Positions 53,659-62,312 of a DNA stretch of 64,000 nucleotides are shown here, in pieces. A program made the translations under genes and the position numbers. The DNA is taken from positions 2,456,001 through 2,520,000 of the forward strand of contig JIAB01000001.1 of the NCBI GenBank assembly GCA_000687975.1, given 5' to 3'. The notes below the pieces were generated by a model that saw only the letters and a program-made list of their open reading frames with translations, did not search any database and was not told the origin of the DNA. Numbering within the stretch: the first letter of the stretch is position 1; each line of letters begins with the position of its first letter. The stretch comes from Lachnospiraceae bacterium AC2031. GTDB taxonomy: Bacteria; Bacillota; Clostridia; Lachnospirales; Lachnospiraceae.

Positions 53659-54382
53659 AAAGCTTAACAGTTTGAAAATTAAAAATCGTAAGGGTGCTGC
53701 CATGATAGTAGCGATTATTATCATGGGCATCCTTATTGTGTTTACTTTTTCCTTGATGCTGGTGGCTTATACCTTATATTCTTCGCAAACAAAAAATATA
53801 GCTAGTATGAAGTGTTCTGAATCAGCCAATACACTCAGTATTGCTTTAAAAGATGAATTAAATGATGAAAATGCAGCGCTTAGGAGCCATTTATATCAAT
53901 ATGTTAGATATAATATATGCCAAGAAACATGGCCAAATTATACTGGGAACAATGAAGCGGAGGCATTTAGATATTTTAGTTTGAAGTACAATGCTAACGA
54001 TTCTACCCATGGAGGATACTCATCTGTAGAAGGTTTTCCTGGAAGTATAAAGGTTTGTATGTATTGGATGCTTCCTGATGAATCACAGTATTACATGGAA
54101 AATTCTGGTATTACGAAGAAATTTAGTGAAGTTTCAGATCTTAATCATAATGGGGTAAGACTATTCGTTGAGGTGACTAGTGAATCAGCTAACCAGTCAT
54201 ATACTGTAAAACAAAAATATGTTCTTGAAAAATCCACATATTCTAATAAAGAAGCTGGGGTTCAAGGAGTATTATTTGGTAGTTCAGTTATGGGTGATAA
54301 GTCTATTAATCCGTATGGGAAAGTTCAACAGGATATCTTCTTTAATGAAAAGTGGTCTTGGACTCCTGTATATGGTGACTAA
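53648..54382 (+). CDS. Atypical minor pilin (PilX-like)
   Basis: The 244-residue protein has a short basic leader, KNRKG, and then AAMIVAIIIMGILIVFTFSLM, a pilin-type hydrophobic helix that lacks the usual FTLxE and has Val instead of Glu at +5. This resembles PilX-type minor pilins or their Gram-positive equivalents, which may be processed and set into the pilus base or tip. The rest has no family I recognise. The start is uncertain. The ATG at 53648 is chosen because it overlaps the end of the giant GLUG gene and suggests translational coupling; ATG 53636 and GTG 53651 are alternatives, and none has a strong ribosome site. Confidence 0.7.
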   Translation: MVIKKLNSLKIKNRKGAAMIVAIIIMGILIVFTFSLMLVAYTLYSSQTKNIASMKCSESANTLSIALKDELNDENAALRSHLYQYVRYNICQETWPNYTGNNEAEAFRYFSLKYNANDSTHGGYSSVEGFPGSIKVCMYWMLPDESQYYMENSGITKKFSEVSDLNHNGVRLFVEVTSESANQSYTVKQKYVLEKSTYSNKEAGVQGVLFGSSVMGDKSINPYGKVQQDIFFNEKWSWTPVYGD

Positions 54383-54401
54383 ATATAAGAAAAGGTAATA
54401 T

Positions 54402-54923
54402 ATGAAGAGAATTATTCGGTTATTAAAATTGAATAAGCTGGATGATAAAGGATCTACAATTCTTGAAACTGTTATAGCTTTTGTTGTGCTTACTATTGTG
54501 CTTCTTTCGCTTTTTAGGATGGTGACATTTTCGTCTCAGTTAAGGATGCGTGCTATTGATACTGCCAATGTAAGAAATTCGTTTAATCAGAATTATTATA
54601 TGACGGATGTTGATCGTGATGATTCTGAGTCCGTATATAATATTAAGCATTATGATTACGAAGGTATTTCGAATAAGGATCAGTATACGGCATTTATGCT
54701 GGTTTTTGATGGAGTGACAACTGATGAAACGAACTATCAGTTTGGGGCTAATGAGATTGATATGTCTAAACCATTAACGTTATCGAGAATAGATGCTACG
54801 GGTTATGTTAGCTGCGATCCTATGACTGATACTAACGGTGAGAGTATTGTGACGCCTAAGTTATTAAAGTTTAGATATTATGATGGTCCATTTGTAAAGA
54901 AGGAAACAGCGGGCGATGATTAA
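54402..54923 (+). CDS. Minor pilin (PilV/GspI-like)
   Basis: The 173-residue protein has a leader ending in DDKG, then STILETVIAFVVLTIVLLSLF, with Glu at +5, which marks a class III prepilin of the PilV/GspI minor-pilin type. A hydrophilic domain without recognisable family follows. It is 19 bases after the PilX-like gene, with AAAAGG before the ATG, and its end overlaps the next minor pilin gene by eight bases, so the two are translationally coupled. Minor pilins of this kind prime pilus assembly and may hold the giant subunits at the tip. Confidence 0.82.
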   Translation: MKRIIRLLKLNKLDDKGSTILETVIAFVVLTIVLLSLFRMVTFSSQLRMRAIDTANVRNSFNQNYYMTDVDRDDSESVYNIKHYDYEGISNKDQYTAFMLVFDGVTTDETNYQFGANEIDMSKPLTLSRIDATGYVSCDPMTDTNGESIVTPKLLKFRYYDGPFVKKETAGDD

Positions 54924-55605
54924 AAAGGTGCATCAGAAACTTAATAAGGTGATTCTGGATAATCGAGGAACAACTTTGGTTGAGATGCTCGTCTGTTTTG
55001 TTTTGCTTGGAATCTTTTTGATAGCTGCGTCGATGTTTATTACTAATATTGCGGATCTTTTCTATAGAATGAAAGGTGAAACATATTCTAGGCAGGTTTC
55101 TGACATTATACTAGAAAAGGTAGCGTCAGAGATAGATGGAGCAGAATATGGGGATGCATCCATTAGTGATCCTAGAATTGCTGCTGATTACTCTTATATC
55201 GATGTATATGATAAAACGGATACACACGTTAAGGTGTATTTTGAAAAAGATGAGTCTGGTAAAGGGGAGATTAAGATAAATTATTATCCTATTAACAGAC
55301 AGGAAACTAGTGAAAATAGAGAAGGAACGGTATGGACATTTGATGAGTCAGTGTATTATGGATTTCAGATTGAAGATATGAAAATCGTAAGAGCTGATCA
55401 GCTTGCTAGCCTAACAGAAACGAGTTCATTTAAACTCAGCGATTACGGGTTAACAAAACCTGGAGCTGATGCTTATCCATCAAATGTGCTTGTGATATTT
55501 CTACATATGAAACATCCAAGATATGAAGAGTATTATACATATAGATTTGTAAAAATGTATAATGTTCCGGATAATTATGTGTGGCCAAATAATTTGGAAC
55601 CATAG
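54916..55605 (+). CDS. Minor pilin (PilW/GspJ-like)
   Basis: The 229-residue protein has a leader ending in LDNRG and then TTLVEMLVCFVLLGIFLIAAS with Glu at +5, a canonical prepilin signal. The following helix FITNIADLFYRMKGETYSRQVSDI and mostly beta domain fit PilW/GspJ-type minor pilins. The start overlaps the preceding gene's last eight bases, which supports the ATG at 54916 in the absence of a strong ribosome site. It would form a tip or initiation complex with the PilV- and PilX-like proteins. Confidence 0.82.
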   Translation: MIKKVHQKLNKVILDNRGTTLVEMLVCFVLLGIFLIAASMFITNIADLFYRMKGETYSRQVSDIILEKVASEIDGAEYGDASISDPRIAADYSYIDVYDKTDTHVKVYFEKDESGKGEIKINYYPINRQETSENREGTVWTFDESVYYGFQIEDMKIVRADQLASLTETSSFKLSDYGLTKPGADAYPSNVLVIFLHMKHPRYEEYYTYRFVKMYNVPDNYVWPNNLEP

Positions 55606-55662
55606 CAATTGGGGTGACTTTATTAAGATAGTTTATTGATTATATTATGGGGATGAGAAGGT

Positions 55663-56112
55663 ATGAGTCGAGGAACTACGCGAATCACTGTTGGTAGTGT
55701 ACTGAAAATTATATTAATAGTATTAGTGGTTCTTTTTGTGGGAGCCTGTCTTTTTATGTTTTCAAAGATTCGAATAGATGCTGATTCGGCATTAAGGAAT
55801 GCAAAGAATGTTAGGATGTCTCTAAGGTCTGCTGATATAGAAATGTATGCTCAAGGAAAAACTATTTACAATCCATCGAAGAAGAATGGACTTGAAGATG
55901 GGGTAAAAGCAAAGGTTGATTTGCTTGCAGATGCAAAGGGTACATATAGCATTACAAGGTATGATTCAAAAACTCATGAGTTAACTGGAATGACATATCG
56001 TCAGGGGAACTATATTGTTTATTTCTCGAAAGAGGGAGATGACATTACGTGGGATGTTGACCTGTTGATGAATATATACCATTTTGATGAGTCGGATGTG
56101 ATAACAGAATGA
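55663..56112 (+). CDS. Small membrane-anchored protein of the pilus operon
   Basis: The 149-residue protein is not recognised. It has an N-terminal transmembrane helix (about 12-33: LKIILIVLVVLFVGACLFMF) and a small hydrophilic domain outside. Although the plan is that of a pilin, the G-FTLxE signal is missing, so it may be an unprocessed accessory subunit or an assembly factor. It begins with GGGATGAGAAGG upstream of the ATG, and its stop overlaps the next gene's ATG (ATGA), so it belongs to the operon. Confidence 0.6.
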   Translation: MSRGTTRITVGSVLKIILIVLVVLFVGACLFMFSKIRIDADSALRNAKNVRMSLRSADIEMYAQGKTIYNPSKKNGLEDGVKAKVDLLADAKGTYSITRYDSKTHELTGMTYRQGNYIVYFSKEGDDITWDVDLLMNIYHFDESDVITE

Positions 56113-56531
56113 GTATGACATATATAATGCTAGAGATAGCAATAATATTGGCAAGGACATTGATAGAACTGATATTCTTTGCGATTGGTGCGAGTATCTT
56201 TTCTTTCTTAAATGTGGTTATTTACAGGCTTCCGAGACACATTCAGTTTTCCTTTGGAAAATCTATGTGTACCAGCTGTGGACACAGCCTTGCACCAAAT
56301 GATCTAATACCGATAATTTCTTGGGTGAAACTAAAAGGGAAATGTCGTTACTGCGGAGAACCTATATCGGCAAGGTATACGATAGTGGAGTCGATTGGTG
56401 GCGTTTCGGCAGTGGTTTGCACATTAGTTTTTGGGATAAATATATGGGCGCTGATATCATTTCTCATTAGTGGTGTGGTGACAGTGGCAGCATATATTTT
56501 GTATGATAAAGCAAAGAATAAGGATAGTTGA
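56109..56531 (+). CDS. Prepilin peptidase N-terminal domain protein lacking the aspartyl protease domain
   Basis: The 140-residue protein equals the N-terminal A24 (DiS_P_DiS) domain of PilD-type prepilin peptidases. After a first helix it has ASIFSFLNVVIYRLPR, the two cysteine pairs C54-C57 and C79-C82 around LAPNDLIPIISWV, and SARYTIVESIGG. In full PilD this domain is linked to methylation of the mature pilin N-terminus. The protein stops after about three helices: the peptidase part with its two aspartates (GxGD) is absent, and no frame downstream carries it. Either another gene elsewhere supplies cleavage, or this is a split enzyme. Its ATG overlaps the preceding stop. A promoter for pilC overlaps its own stop codon. 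Confidence 0.85.
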   Translation: MSMTYIMLEIAIILARTLIELIFFAIGASIFSFLNVVIYRLPRHIQFSFGKSMCTSCGHSLAPNDLIPIISWVKLKGKCRYCGEPISARYTIVESIGGVSAVVCTLVFGINIWALISFLISGVVTVAAYILYDKAKNKDS

Positions 56532-56556
56532 CATAAGTCACGAAAACCTTTAAAAT
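56528..56556 (+). promoter_or_regulatory. Internal near-consensus promoter for the pilus assembly genes
   Basis: TTGACA (56528-56533) is perfect and TAAAAT (56551-56556) follows after exactly 17 bases. The -35 overlaps the TGA stop of the peptidase-domain gene. The expected start near 56563 leaves about 40 bases before the pilC ATG. Confidence 0.85.
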
Positions 56557-56603
56557 ATAAGTTGGTATTTTGTTTATTTTATTTGTGGGAGTGAAGATAA
56601 AAT

Positions 56604-57812
56604 ATGGCAGTAAGCTACAGGTATAGGGCTCAGAACTCCGATGGCAAGATTGTATCTGGAGAACTGAAGGCCAACACTGAAGATGAATTACATAGCAAGC
56701 TGAAAGCCGATGGAATGCTTCTGATGGAAGCGAAGGAAATCGAGAAGAGCAAGACTATTCATAAGAAATTAAAGTATGATAGGATTGCTGATTTTTCGCG
56801 TAATCTTTCTAAGCTTCTTGGAGCGGGCGTTACACTTGTAAGAGCGCTAAGAATTATTGCTGAAGATGAGTCAATCAAAGAGAGTGAACGAAAGATATAC
56901 CAAGAGGTATTGAGACAGGTTCGTTCTGGCATGACTCTTTCTGATGCTCTTGATGAACAGGGCGGTGTTTTTCCTGCGCTGTTTGTTAACATGATCAGAT
57001 CCGCTGAGTCAGGCGGAAACATGGATCAGACTGCTGGTAATATGGCTGAGTACTATAGTAAAGAGTACCGTCTGCAGCAGAAAATCAAAAGTTCTACTAC
57101 ATACCCAAAGATTCTGGGTGTGCTTATCGTGATTGTTGTAATTGTCCTTATGGGCTTCGTCCTTCCGCAGTTCGATGGTTTATTCTCACAAATGGATACA
57201 TTACCACCTACAACAAGGCTTCTTATGGCTATTAGTGATTTTGTATCTACTAAGTGGTATATTCTCATTTTTATGGGTGTAATACTCTTTATGGTATATA
57301 AAATACTCATGTCTATGCCTTCTGTAAAATTATTGGTGGACAAGATTGAGATTCATATACCTAAGATAGGCGGTCTTAGAAAGATTATATATACTGCAAG
57401 ATTTTCAAGAACACTTGCAAGTATGTATAGTGCTGGTATTCCAATCGTAACATGTCTTCAGATTGCTAAGACAACGATTGGTAATACGTATATTGAGAGT
57501 CAGTTCGATGATATGATAGCTGAGATTCGTGCTGGTAAGTCTCTTTCTGAAGGCATTGCGCAGATTGATGGTTTTGTAAGGAAACTACCATCATCCGTTG
57601 CGGTTGGAGAGGAGACTGGTGCACTTGATCAGATGCTGGTATCTATCGCAGATCAGATGGATTATGATAGCGAGATCGCTATTGAGAAACTGGTTGCAAT
57701 GGTTGAGCCTATAATGATCGTTGTAATGGCAACTATCGTTGGATTTATTATGATAGCTGTTATTCAGCCTATCTATGGTTCTTATCAATCTATTGCTGAT
57801 CAGTCGAAATAA
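56604..57812 (+). CDS. pilC: Type IV pilus inner-membrane platform protein PilC
   Basis: PilC (GspF family) is the polytopic platform on which the ATPase acts. The 402-residue protein begins with the family's small domain (YRYRAQNSDGKIVSGELKA), then has two GspF repeats (about 68-190 and 270-392). Typical stretches are FSRNLSKLLGAGVTLVRAL and RFSRTLASMYSAGIPIV, and SAESGGNMD and GEETGALDQM. Three membrane helices are visible. Length is normal. The GGGAG site upstream of the ATG and the strong promoter at 56528 support the start. It heads the assembly genes pilC, pilMN, pilO and pilB. Confidence 0.93.
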   Translation: MAVSYRYRAQNSDGKIVSGELKANTEDELHSKLKADGMLLMEAKEIEKSKTIHKKLKYDRIADFSRNLSKLLGAGVTLVRALRIIAEDESIKESERKIYQEVLRQVRSGMTLSDALDEQGGVFPALFVNMIRSAESGGNMDQTAGNMAEYYSKEYRLQQKIKSSTTYPKILGVLIVIVVIVLMGFVLPQFDGLFSQMDTLPPTTRLLMAISDFVSTKWYILIFMGVILFMVYKILMSMPSVKLLVDKIEIHIPKIGGLRKIIYTARFSRTLASMYSAGIPIVTCLQIAKTTIGNTYIESQFDDMIAEIRAGKSLSEGIAQIDGFVRKLPSSVAVGEETGALDQMLVSIADQMDYDSEIAIEKLVAMVEPIMIVVMATIVGFIMIAVIQPIYGSYQSIADQSK

Positions 57813-57860
57813 ATGTTTTCCTAAGCAAAACTAAGGAACTATATCAAAAGGAAAGAAACT

Positions 57861-59333
57861 ATGAGCGTAAGTGTTTATTTCTCAAACCAGATAGTGCAGA
57901 TTGCTGTTGGTACCAGAGGAAAGAAGGGAAGCCTGAAGCAGGTATTTACCACCATGGCTCCAGAAGGCAGCATTATAAATGGTATCGTAATGGATGCTGA
58001 TTCTTTAGGTGCGCATATCAAGAGCTTTTGGGAGTCCAACAATATTCCAAAGAAGGATGTTTATCTGGTTGTTAACAGCAACAAGATCGCTGGTAAGAAT
58101 TTAGAAGTTCCAAACATGAATAAGAAGAAAACTCTCAAGTTTATAATGCGAGAGTTTGCTGATATGCAGCGTGAGGATGAAGAGAATACTATAGCCTACA
58201 CGCCTATTGGTGTTGATAAGAAGACTAAGGTAAGACGACTCTATGCGGAGATGGCTCCTAAGGAACAGCTTCGTGAATTCATGTATATCTTTTCTGGTAT
58301 GGGTATCTCTCTTAAAGGTATTATTTCTGGAGAGGGAAGTATTATCGGATATGCTCAGCAGACGCTTACAAAAAGTGCGAAGACATTTATCTTACAGATA
58401 ATCAATGGAAACCTGGTATCAAATGTCCTCTTTGTTGATGGGCTTTTTAGATACTACAACTCAGTTCGTTGTTTTAATGAACCTGGTACAGCTGAGTATC
58501 TTGATGACCTGGCTCGTTCACTTAATCAGCTCGAACAGTTTATGACTGCTGAAAAGATTCAGTCAAAGGTTGAAAGAATCTTTGTTGCTGGAACCGATAA
58601 AGATAATCTGAATGCTTATGATCAGGTTGTGCGTGAACATGGCGTTGATTCGTCTCCTGAACTTATAAATACAGGTCTTTCATCAGATCCTAGACTTCTT
58701 CATGAATCCCAGACAGCTCTTTTTGCGGTCAGTGGACTTTTTGATCAGGGAGTTGAAAGTAATTTCCTTACTAACTTCAGTTTGAAGGATGACTCTGAGA
58801 AAAAGCTGGATTCGACTTCAAAGAAATATATTATTTCTGTTATTACAACCTTGATAGTGATGCTTATTCTTTTCGGAGTTGCACTTACTATGAGGCTTGT
58901 TCGTGATTCAAAGTATGAAGAGGCTAAGGCGTATAACCGAAAGCCTGACGTTATTATGGGAACATCGGAGTATGACTATCAGGTTGAAAGACGAGATTCC
59001 ATGCTTAATAAGTACAATTCCATTAATACGGTAGTGGATACTATTGAATCATATCCTGTTTGTAACGATGAGGTTATCGACAAGATAGAAGAGACAGCTC
59101 GTGGATATGCAAGTATTGAAATTATCAGCTTCGATGCAGAGCAGGGCGCGATTACATTTAGCGCGAAGTCTGATGATGTAAATGATATCTATAAATATAT
59201 TGATCAGCTTCTGAATCAGTCAATCTTTATGAAGGTGGACCATACTGGTTATACATATGATGATAGTACAGGTCTATATGATATTCATGTACAGTGTACT
59301 TTGGCTGAATCGGTTGGTAGAGATCAAGACTAA
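57861..59333 (+). CDS. PilM-PilN fusion protein of the type IV pilus
   Basis: The 490-residue protein joins two pilus components usually made separately. Residues about 1-310 form an actin-like PilM domain (VYFSNQIVQIAVGTRG, VYLVVNSNKIAGKNLEVP). A transmembrane helix (about 323-345) and an outer PilN-like domain with coiled-coil start follow (RRDSMLNKYNSINTVVDTIES and the ferredoxin-like IEIISFDAEQGAITFSA). PilM sits at the cytosolic face and binds PilN, whose partner PilO comes next. The fusion hard-wires a contact that is non-covalent in Gram-negative pili. AAAAGGAAAG precedes the ATG. It lies 48 bases after pilC. Confidence 0.83.
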   Translation: MSVSVYFSNQIVQIAVGTRGKKGSLKQVFTTMAPEGSIINGIVMDADSLGAHIKSFWESNNIPKKDVYLVVNSNKIAGKNLEVPNMNKKKTLKFIMREFADMQREDEENTIAYTPIGVDKKTKVRRLYAEMAPKEQLREFMYIFSGMGISLKGIISGEGSIIGYAQQTLTKSAKTFILQIINGNLVSNVLFVDGLFRYYNSVRCFNEPGTAEYLDDLARSLNQLEQFMTAEKIQSKVERIFVAGTDKDNLNAYDQVVREHGVDSSPELINTGLSSDPRLLHESQTALFAVSGLFDQGVESNFLTNFSLKDDSEKKLDSTSKKYIISVITTLIVMLILFGVALTMRLVRDSKYEEAKAYNRKPDVIMGTSEYDYQVERRDSMLNKYNSINTVVDTIESYPVCNDEVIDKIEETARGYASIEIISFDAEQGAITFSAKSDDVNDIYKYIDQLLNQSIFMKVDHTGYTYDDSTGLYDIHVQCTLAESVGRDQD

Positions 59334-59345
59334 GGAGGGGTTCAT

Positions 59346-60245
59346 ATGAAGAGTAATATGACAGCGCGCGATAAGAAACTCCTCGTTGGAATGTTTATAG
59401 GAGTTATTATTGTAGCTATAGGATACTGGGGAATTCTTCCTCAGGTTAAGCAGTATAGAGCACTTGCATCTAAGATAGAAAAAGAAGAGGCTGCGAAGGA
59501 GATTAATAAGCAGAAGCTTCTTAATGTTGGAGCGCTTGAAATACAGGCAGACAATTATGAACAGCAAATTGCTGAGAGAAGAGATGAATTCTATCCTATA
59601 ATGACTAGTTCAGAGATTGATAGGATGATGACTCAGATGGCTGTTGGTCACGGGCTTAATATCTATGATCTCAGCTTTAATATGCCAACTAGTCCTACAG
59701 GACGACTTGCATATCAGAATTCGGATCTATATACCTGGCAGCTTCAGGCTATGGCTGATTATACACCAGATGAGCCATCCTCAGATGATGATTTACTTTC
59801 TGAGGTGTCAGGTTCTGATGATGAGGATGAAGATGATAGTTCCGCCGCCACAACACCAACTATTACAAGTGAGGAGCTTATGTCACAGGTTATGGGTGGT
59901 GAAGAAGGTGGCTATCAGCCTAATACAGATATTTATGCTGTTCCTGTAACAATCACAGTTGGTGGAGATCTCTATGATCTGGAACAGTTTATTGATGAAA
60001 TAAACAATCTCGATAAGCGTGTACTTCTTGTTGGTTATACATGGGGTGAATTTAGAGATGTAGTGCGTCGAGATTCAGAAGGCAATGTTATATCTAATGA
60101 TAATGTGACTTCAGAAGAAACTGATTCTTCTGATACAACTGTTGAAGTAATTACTCGTAAGTCGCTTACAGTTCGTTTGGAGATTTACATGTGTGATACT
60201 TCAGATGTTGCTACTGCAACAGATGCTGGAACTACAGAAGAATAG
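59346..60245 (+). CDS. pilO: Pilus alignment protein PilO-like
   Basis: The 299-residue protein has a short cytosolic N-terminus, one transmembrane helix (about 13-32), a coiled coil (QVKQYRALASKIEKEEAAKE) and an outer ferredoxin-like domain split by an acidic Ser/Asp-rich insert (about 135-170). This is the plan of PilO, which pairs with PilN to connect the cytosolic motor to the pilus. AAGGAGG stands seven bases before the ATG, a strong site. The sequence is diverged, so the name rests on architecture and position between the PilM-PilN fusion and pilB. Confidence 0.78.
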   Translation: MKSNMTARDKKLLVGMFIGVIIVAIGYWGILPQVKQYRALASKIEKEEAAKEINKQKLLNVGALEIQADNYEQQIAERRDEFYPIMTSSEIDRMMTQMAVGHGLNIYDLSFNMPTSPTGRLAYQNSDLYTWQLQAMADYTPDEPSSDDDLLSEVSGSDDEDEDDSSAATTPTITSEELMSQVMGGEEGGYQPNTDIYAVPVTITVGGDLYDLEQFIDEINNLDKRVLLVGYTWGEFRDVVRRDSEGNVISNDNVTSEETDSSDTTVEVITRKSLTVRLEIYMCDTSDVATATDAGTTEE

Positions 60246-60276
60246 AGGGTAAGTTACTAGAATTGGGGAACAACAT

Positions 60277-61962
60277 ATGGAAATGAGATCTAATAAAAAC
60301 ATTCGAATAGGAGATGTCCTTAAGGAATTCGGATACGTTACTGAAGATGATATCAGTGCTGCTCTTGAATACTCCAAGACACATGAGGGTGTGCGTCTCG
60401 GTGGTGCTCTTATTGAGATGAATATTATTACTGAGAAGCAGATGCTTGAGGCTCTGGGACGAAGACTTCAGTATAATGTTGTAAATATATCTGACCTGGC
60501 GGTTGATATTAATGCGGTTGAGACAATCCCGCAGCCCCTTGCTGAAAAATATGGCATGATGGCCTATAAGATTGAAGATGGTCTGCTTTATCTTCTCACT
60601 AATGATCCACTTAATTTCTATGGGCTTGAGGATATCCGTCAGGTAACAGGAACGGATCTTATTATTGAGCTTACAGAAAAACAGCCACTTGATAATGCAA
60701 TTCAGTATTATTACTCAGAGGTTGCTGCTAAGAAGGCTGCGGATAAAGCAGCGAAGTCTTCACTTGCAGAAGATGATATTATCGAAGTTAATGTGGAGGA
60801 TGCGGATGATGATACTCCTATTATCAACCTGCTTAATTCTCTTGTAGTTCGTGCCTATAATTCAAATGTATCAGATATTCATATTGAACCATTTGAAAAG
60901 CATACATCAGTTCGTATGCGTATGGACGGTGTTATCGTAGATTTCATGACACTTCCAAAGAATATTCATAACTCGCTGATTGCTCGTGTTAAGATCATCG
61001 GTGATCTGGATATTGCCGAAAGACGTATTCCACAGGATGGACACTTTAAGACTAATGTAGAAGGTACGCCTATAAATGTCAGAGTTTCTGTTATTCCAAC
61101 GGTATTTGGTGAGAAGGCAGTTTTAAGACTTCTTGCTTCGGCGGCGACTATAGATCATGCTGGCTCCTTCGGTATGAATGAACGTAACTATCAGATAGTA
61201 AGTCAGATGCTTCAGTCACCTAACGGTATTGTATATGTTACTGGACCTACTGGATCTGGTAAGTCTACAACTCTTTATATGATTCTTTCTGAGCTTTCTC
61301 AGCGTGCGGTTAATATATCGACTATTGAAGATCCTGTTGAGAAGAATCTGCCAAAGCTGAATCAGATGCAGGTTAATAACACGGCGGGACTGACATTTGA
61401 GATTGGTCTTCGTGCTCTGCTTCGTCAGGATCCAGATATTATCATGCTTGGTGAGACTCGAGATGCTGAGACTGCGTCGATATCAGTTCGTGCAGCTATT
61501 ACAGGTCACTTGGTTCTGTCGACACTACATACGAATGATGCGGCTTCATCAGTTACCCGTCTTATAGATATGGGAATTGAGCCATATATGCTGGCTAACT
61601 CTCTTGTTGGAATTATTGCTCAGCGACTTGTTCGTAAGGTTTGTCCTGATTGTGGTCAGTGGGGTGAGATGACAGCTGAAGAACAGAGAATTGTTGGTCG
61701 TCCACTTCCTCGTGTAATGCATAAGGTTGGCTGCAAGAAATGTAACGGAACGGGATACCGTGGTCGAATCTCTATCCATGAGATACTTCCAATCGATAAA
61801 CCTGTACGTAAAATGATCTCTGATGAGAGGACAGCAGAGGAGATTAAGGAATATGCTCGTAAGGAACTTGGAATGCTTACGCTGAAAGAGAGCTGTATGG
61901 AACTGATCGAACAGGGACTTACAACTGTAGAAGAAATGGTAAAGGTTGCATATTACGATTAA
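60277..61962 (+). CDS. pilB: Type IV pilus extension ATPase PilB
   Basis: PilB hydrolyses ATP to drive pilin assembly at the inner face of the membrane. The 561-residue protein has an N-terminal GspE/MshE-type domain (about 10-150), then the hexameric ATPase: Walker A GPTGSGKST with Lys329, the Asp box, Walker B (IIMLGETRDAETA) and the His box (GHLVLSTLHTND). The tetracysteine zinc site VCPDC...GCKKC is present. No PilT retraction ATPase is found in the window, so retraction is either absent or encoded elsewhere. It ends the assembly genes and is followed by a strong terminator. Confidence 0.95.
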   Translation: MEMRSNKNIRIGDVLKEFGYVTEDDISAALEYSKTHEGVRLGGALIEMNIITEKQMLEALGRRLQYNVVNISDLAVDINAVETIPQPLAEKYGMMAYKIEDGLLYLLTNDPLNFYGLEDIRQVTGTDLIIELTEKQPLDNAIQYYYSEVAAKKAADKAAKSSLAEDDIIEVNVEDADDDTPIINLLNSLVVRAYNSNVSDIHIEPFEKHTSVRMRMDGVIVDFMTLPKNIHNSLIARVKIIGDLDIAERRIPQDGHFKTNVEGTPINVRVSVIPTVFGEKAVLRLLASAATIDHAGSFGMNERNYQIVSQMLQSPNGIVYVTGPTGSGKSTTLYMILSELSQRAVNISTIEDPVEKNLPKLNQMQVNNTAGLTFEIGLRALLRQDPDIIMLGETRDAETASISVRAAITGHLVLSTLHTNDAASSVTRLIDMGIEPYMLANSLVGIIAQRLVRKVCPDCGQWGEMTAEEQRIVGRPLPRVMHKVGCKKCNGTGYRGRISIHEILPIDKPVRKMISDERTAEEIKEYARKELGMLTLKESCMELIEQGLTTVEEMVKVAYYD

Positions 61963-61968
61963 AAATTT

Positions 61969-62007
61969 TTCCCTGGTAGATCCGTCTGCCAGGGAATTTA
62001 TATTTTT
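61969..62007 (+). terminator. Terminator after pilB
   Basis: A 12-bp stem with one G-U pair (61969-61980 with 61985-61996) and the tetraloop TCCG is followed by TTTATATTTTT. It separates pilB from the major pilin gene. Confidence 0.9.
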
Positions 62008-62260
62008 GTCATATATTTCGCATAAAAAGATTGGATTTTTTGTGAAAAATATGTGAAAAAACACAACAAAATTACGGAAAAACACTTAAATGTTACGAAA
62101 GTGTTACGAAGTGACAATACAAAAATGAATATAATTGACTATAAATGAATGAAAATGACCGAAAGACGCTAAAAAAACTCGTGTTTTATGCAAAATGCAC
62201 AATTCAATTTGTGAACCATTGTTAATTAAGTGGAAATGGTGATGGGGTTAACATAACTAC
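62008..62260. other. Non-coding AT-rich region upstream of the major pilin promoter
   Basis: The 402-base gap 61963-62364 between pilB and the major pilin holds no convincing gene. Besides the terminator, promoter and leader hairpin listed separately, this part is very A-rich and contains TGTTACGAA twice, 11 bases apart (62091 and 62102), a spacing of one helical turn that could suit a regulator. A 26-codon frame at 62145-62225 has no ribosome site. Confidence 0.5.
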
Positions 62261-62289
62261 TTGCAAAACCATATTTTGCTTGATAAAAT
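62261..62289 (+). promoter_or_regulatory. Promoter of the major pilin gene
   Basis: TTGCAA (62261-62266), a 17-base spacer and TAAAAT (62284-62289) form a good promoter. The transcript would start near 62296 and carry a leader of about 70 bases. Confidence 0.75.
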
Positions 62290-62312
62290 TACATTAACTT
62301 ATTCATGAGAGC

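Noticed and set aside
62145-62225. 26-codon frame upstream of the major pilin promoter
   Set aside because: No Shine-Dalgarno sequence and surrounded by untranslated AT-rich DNA.
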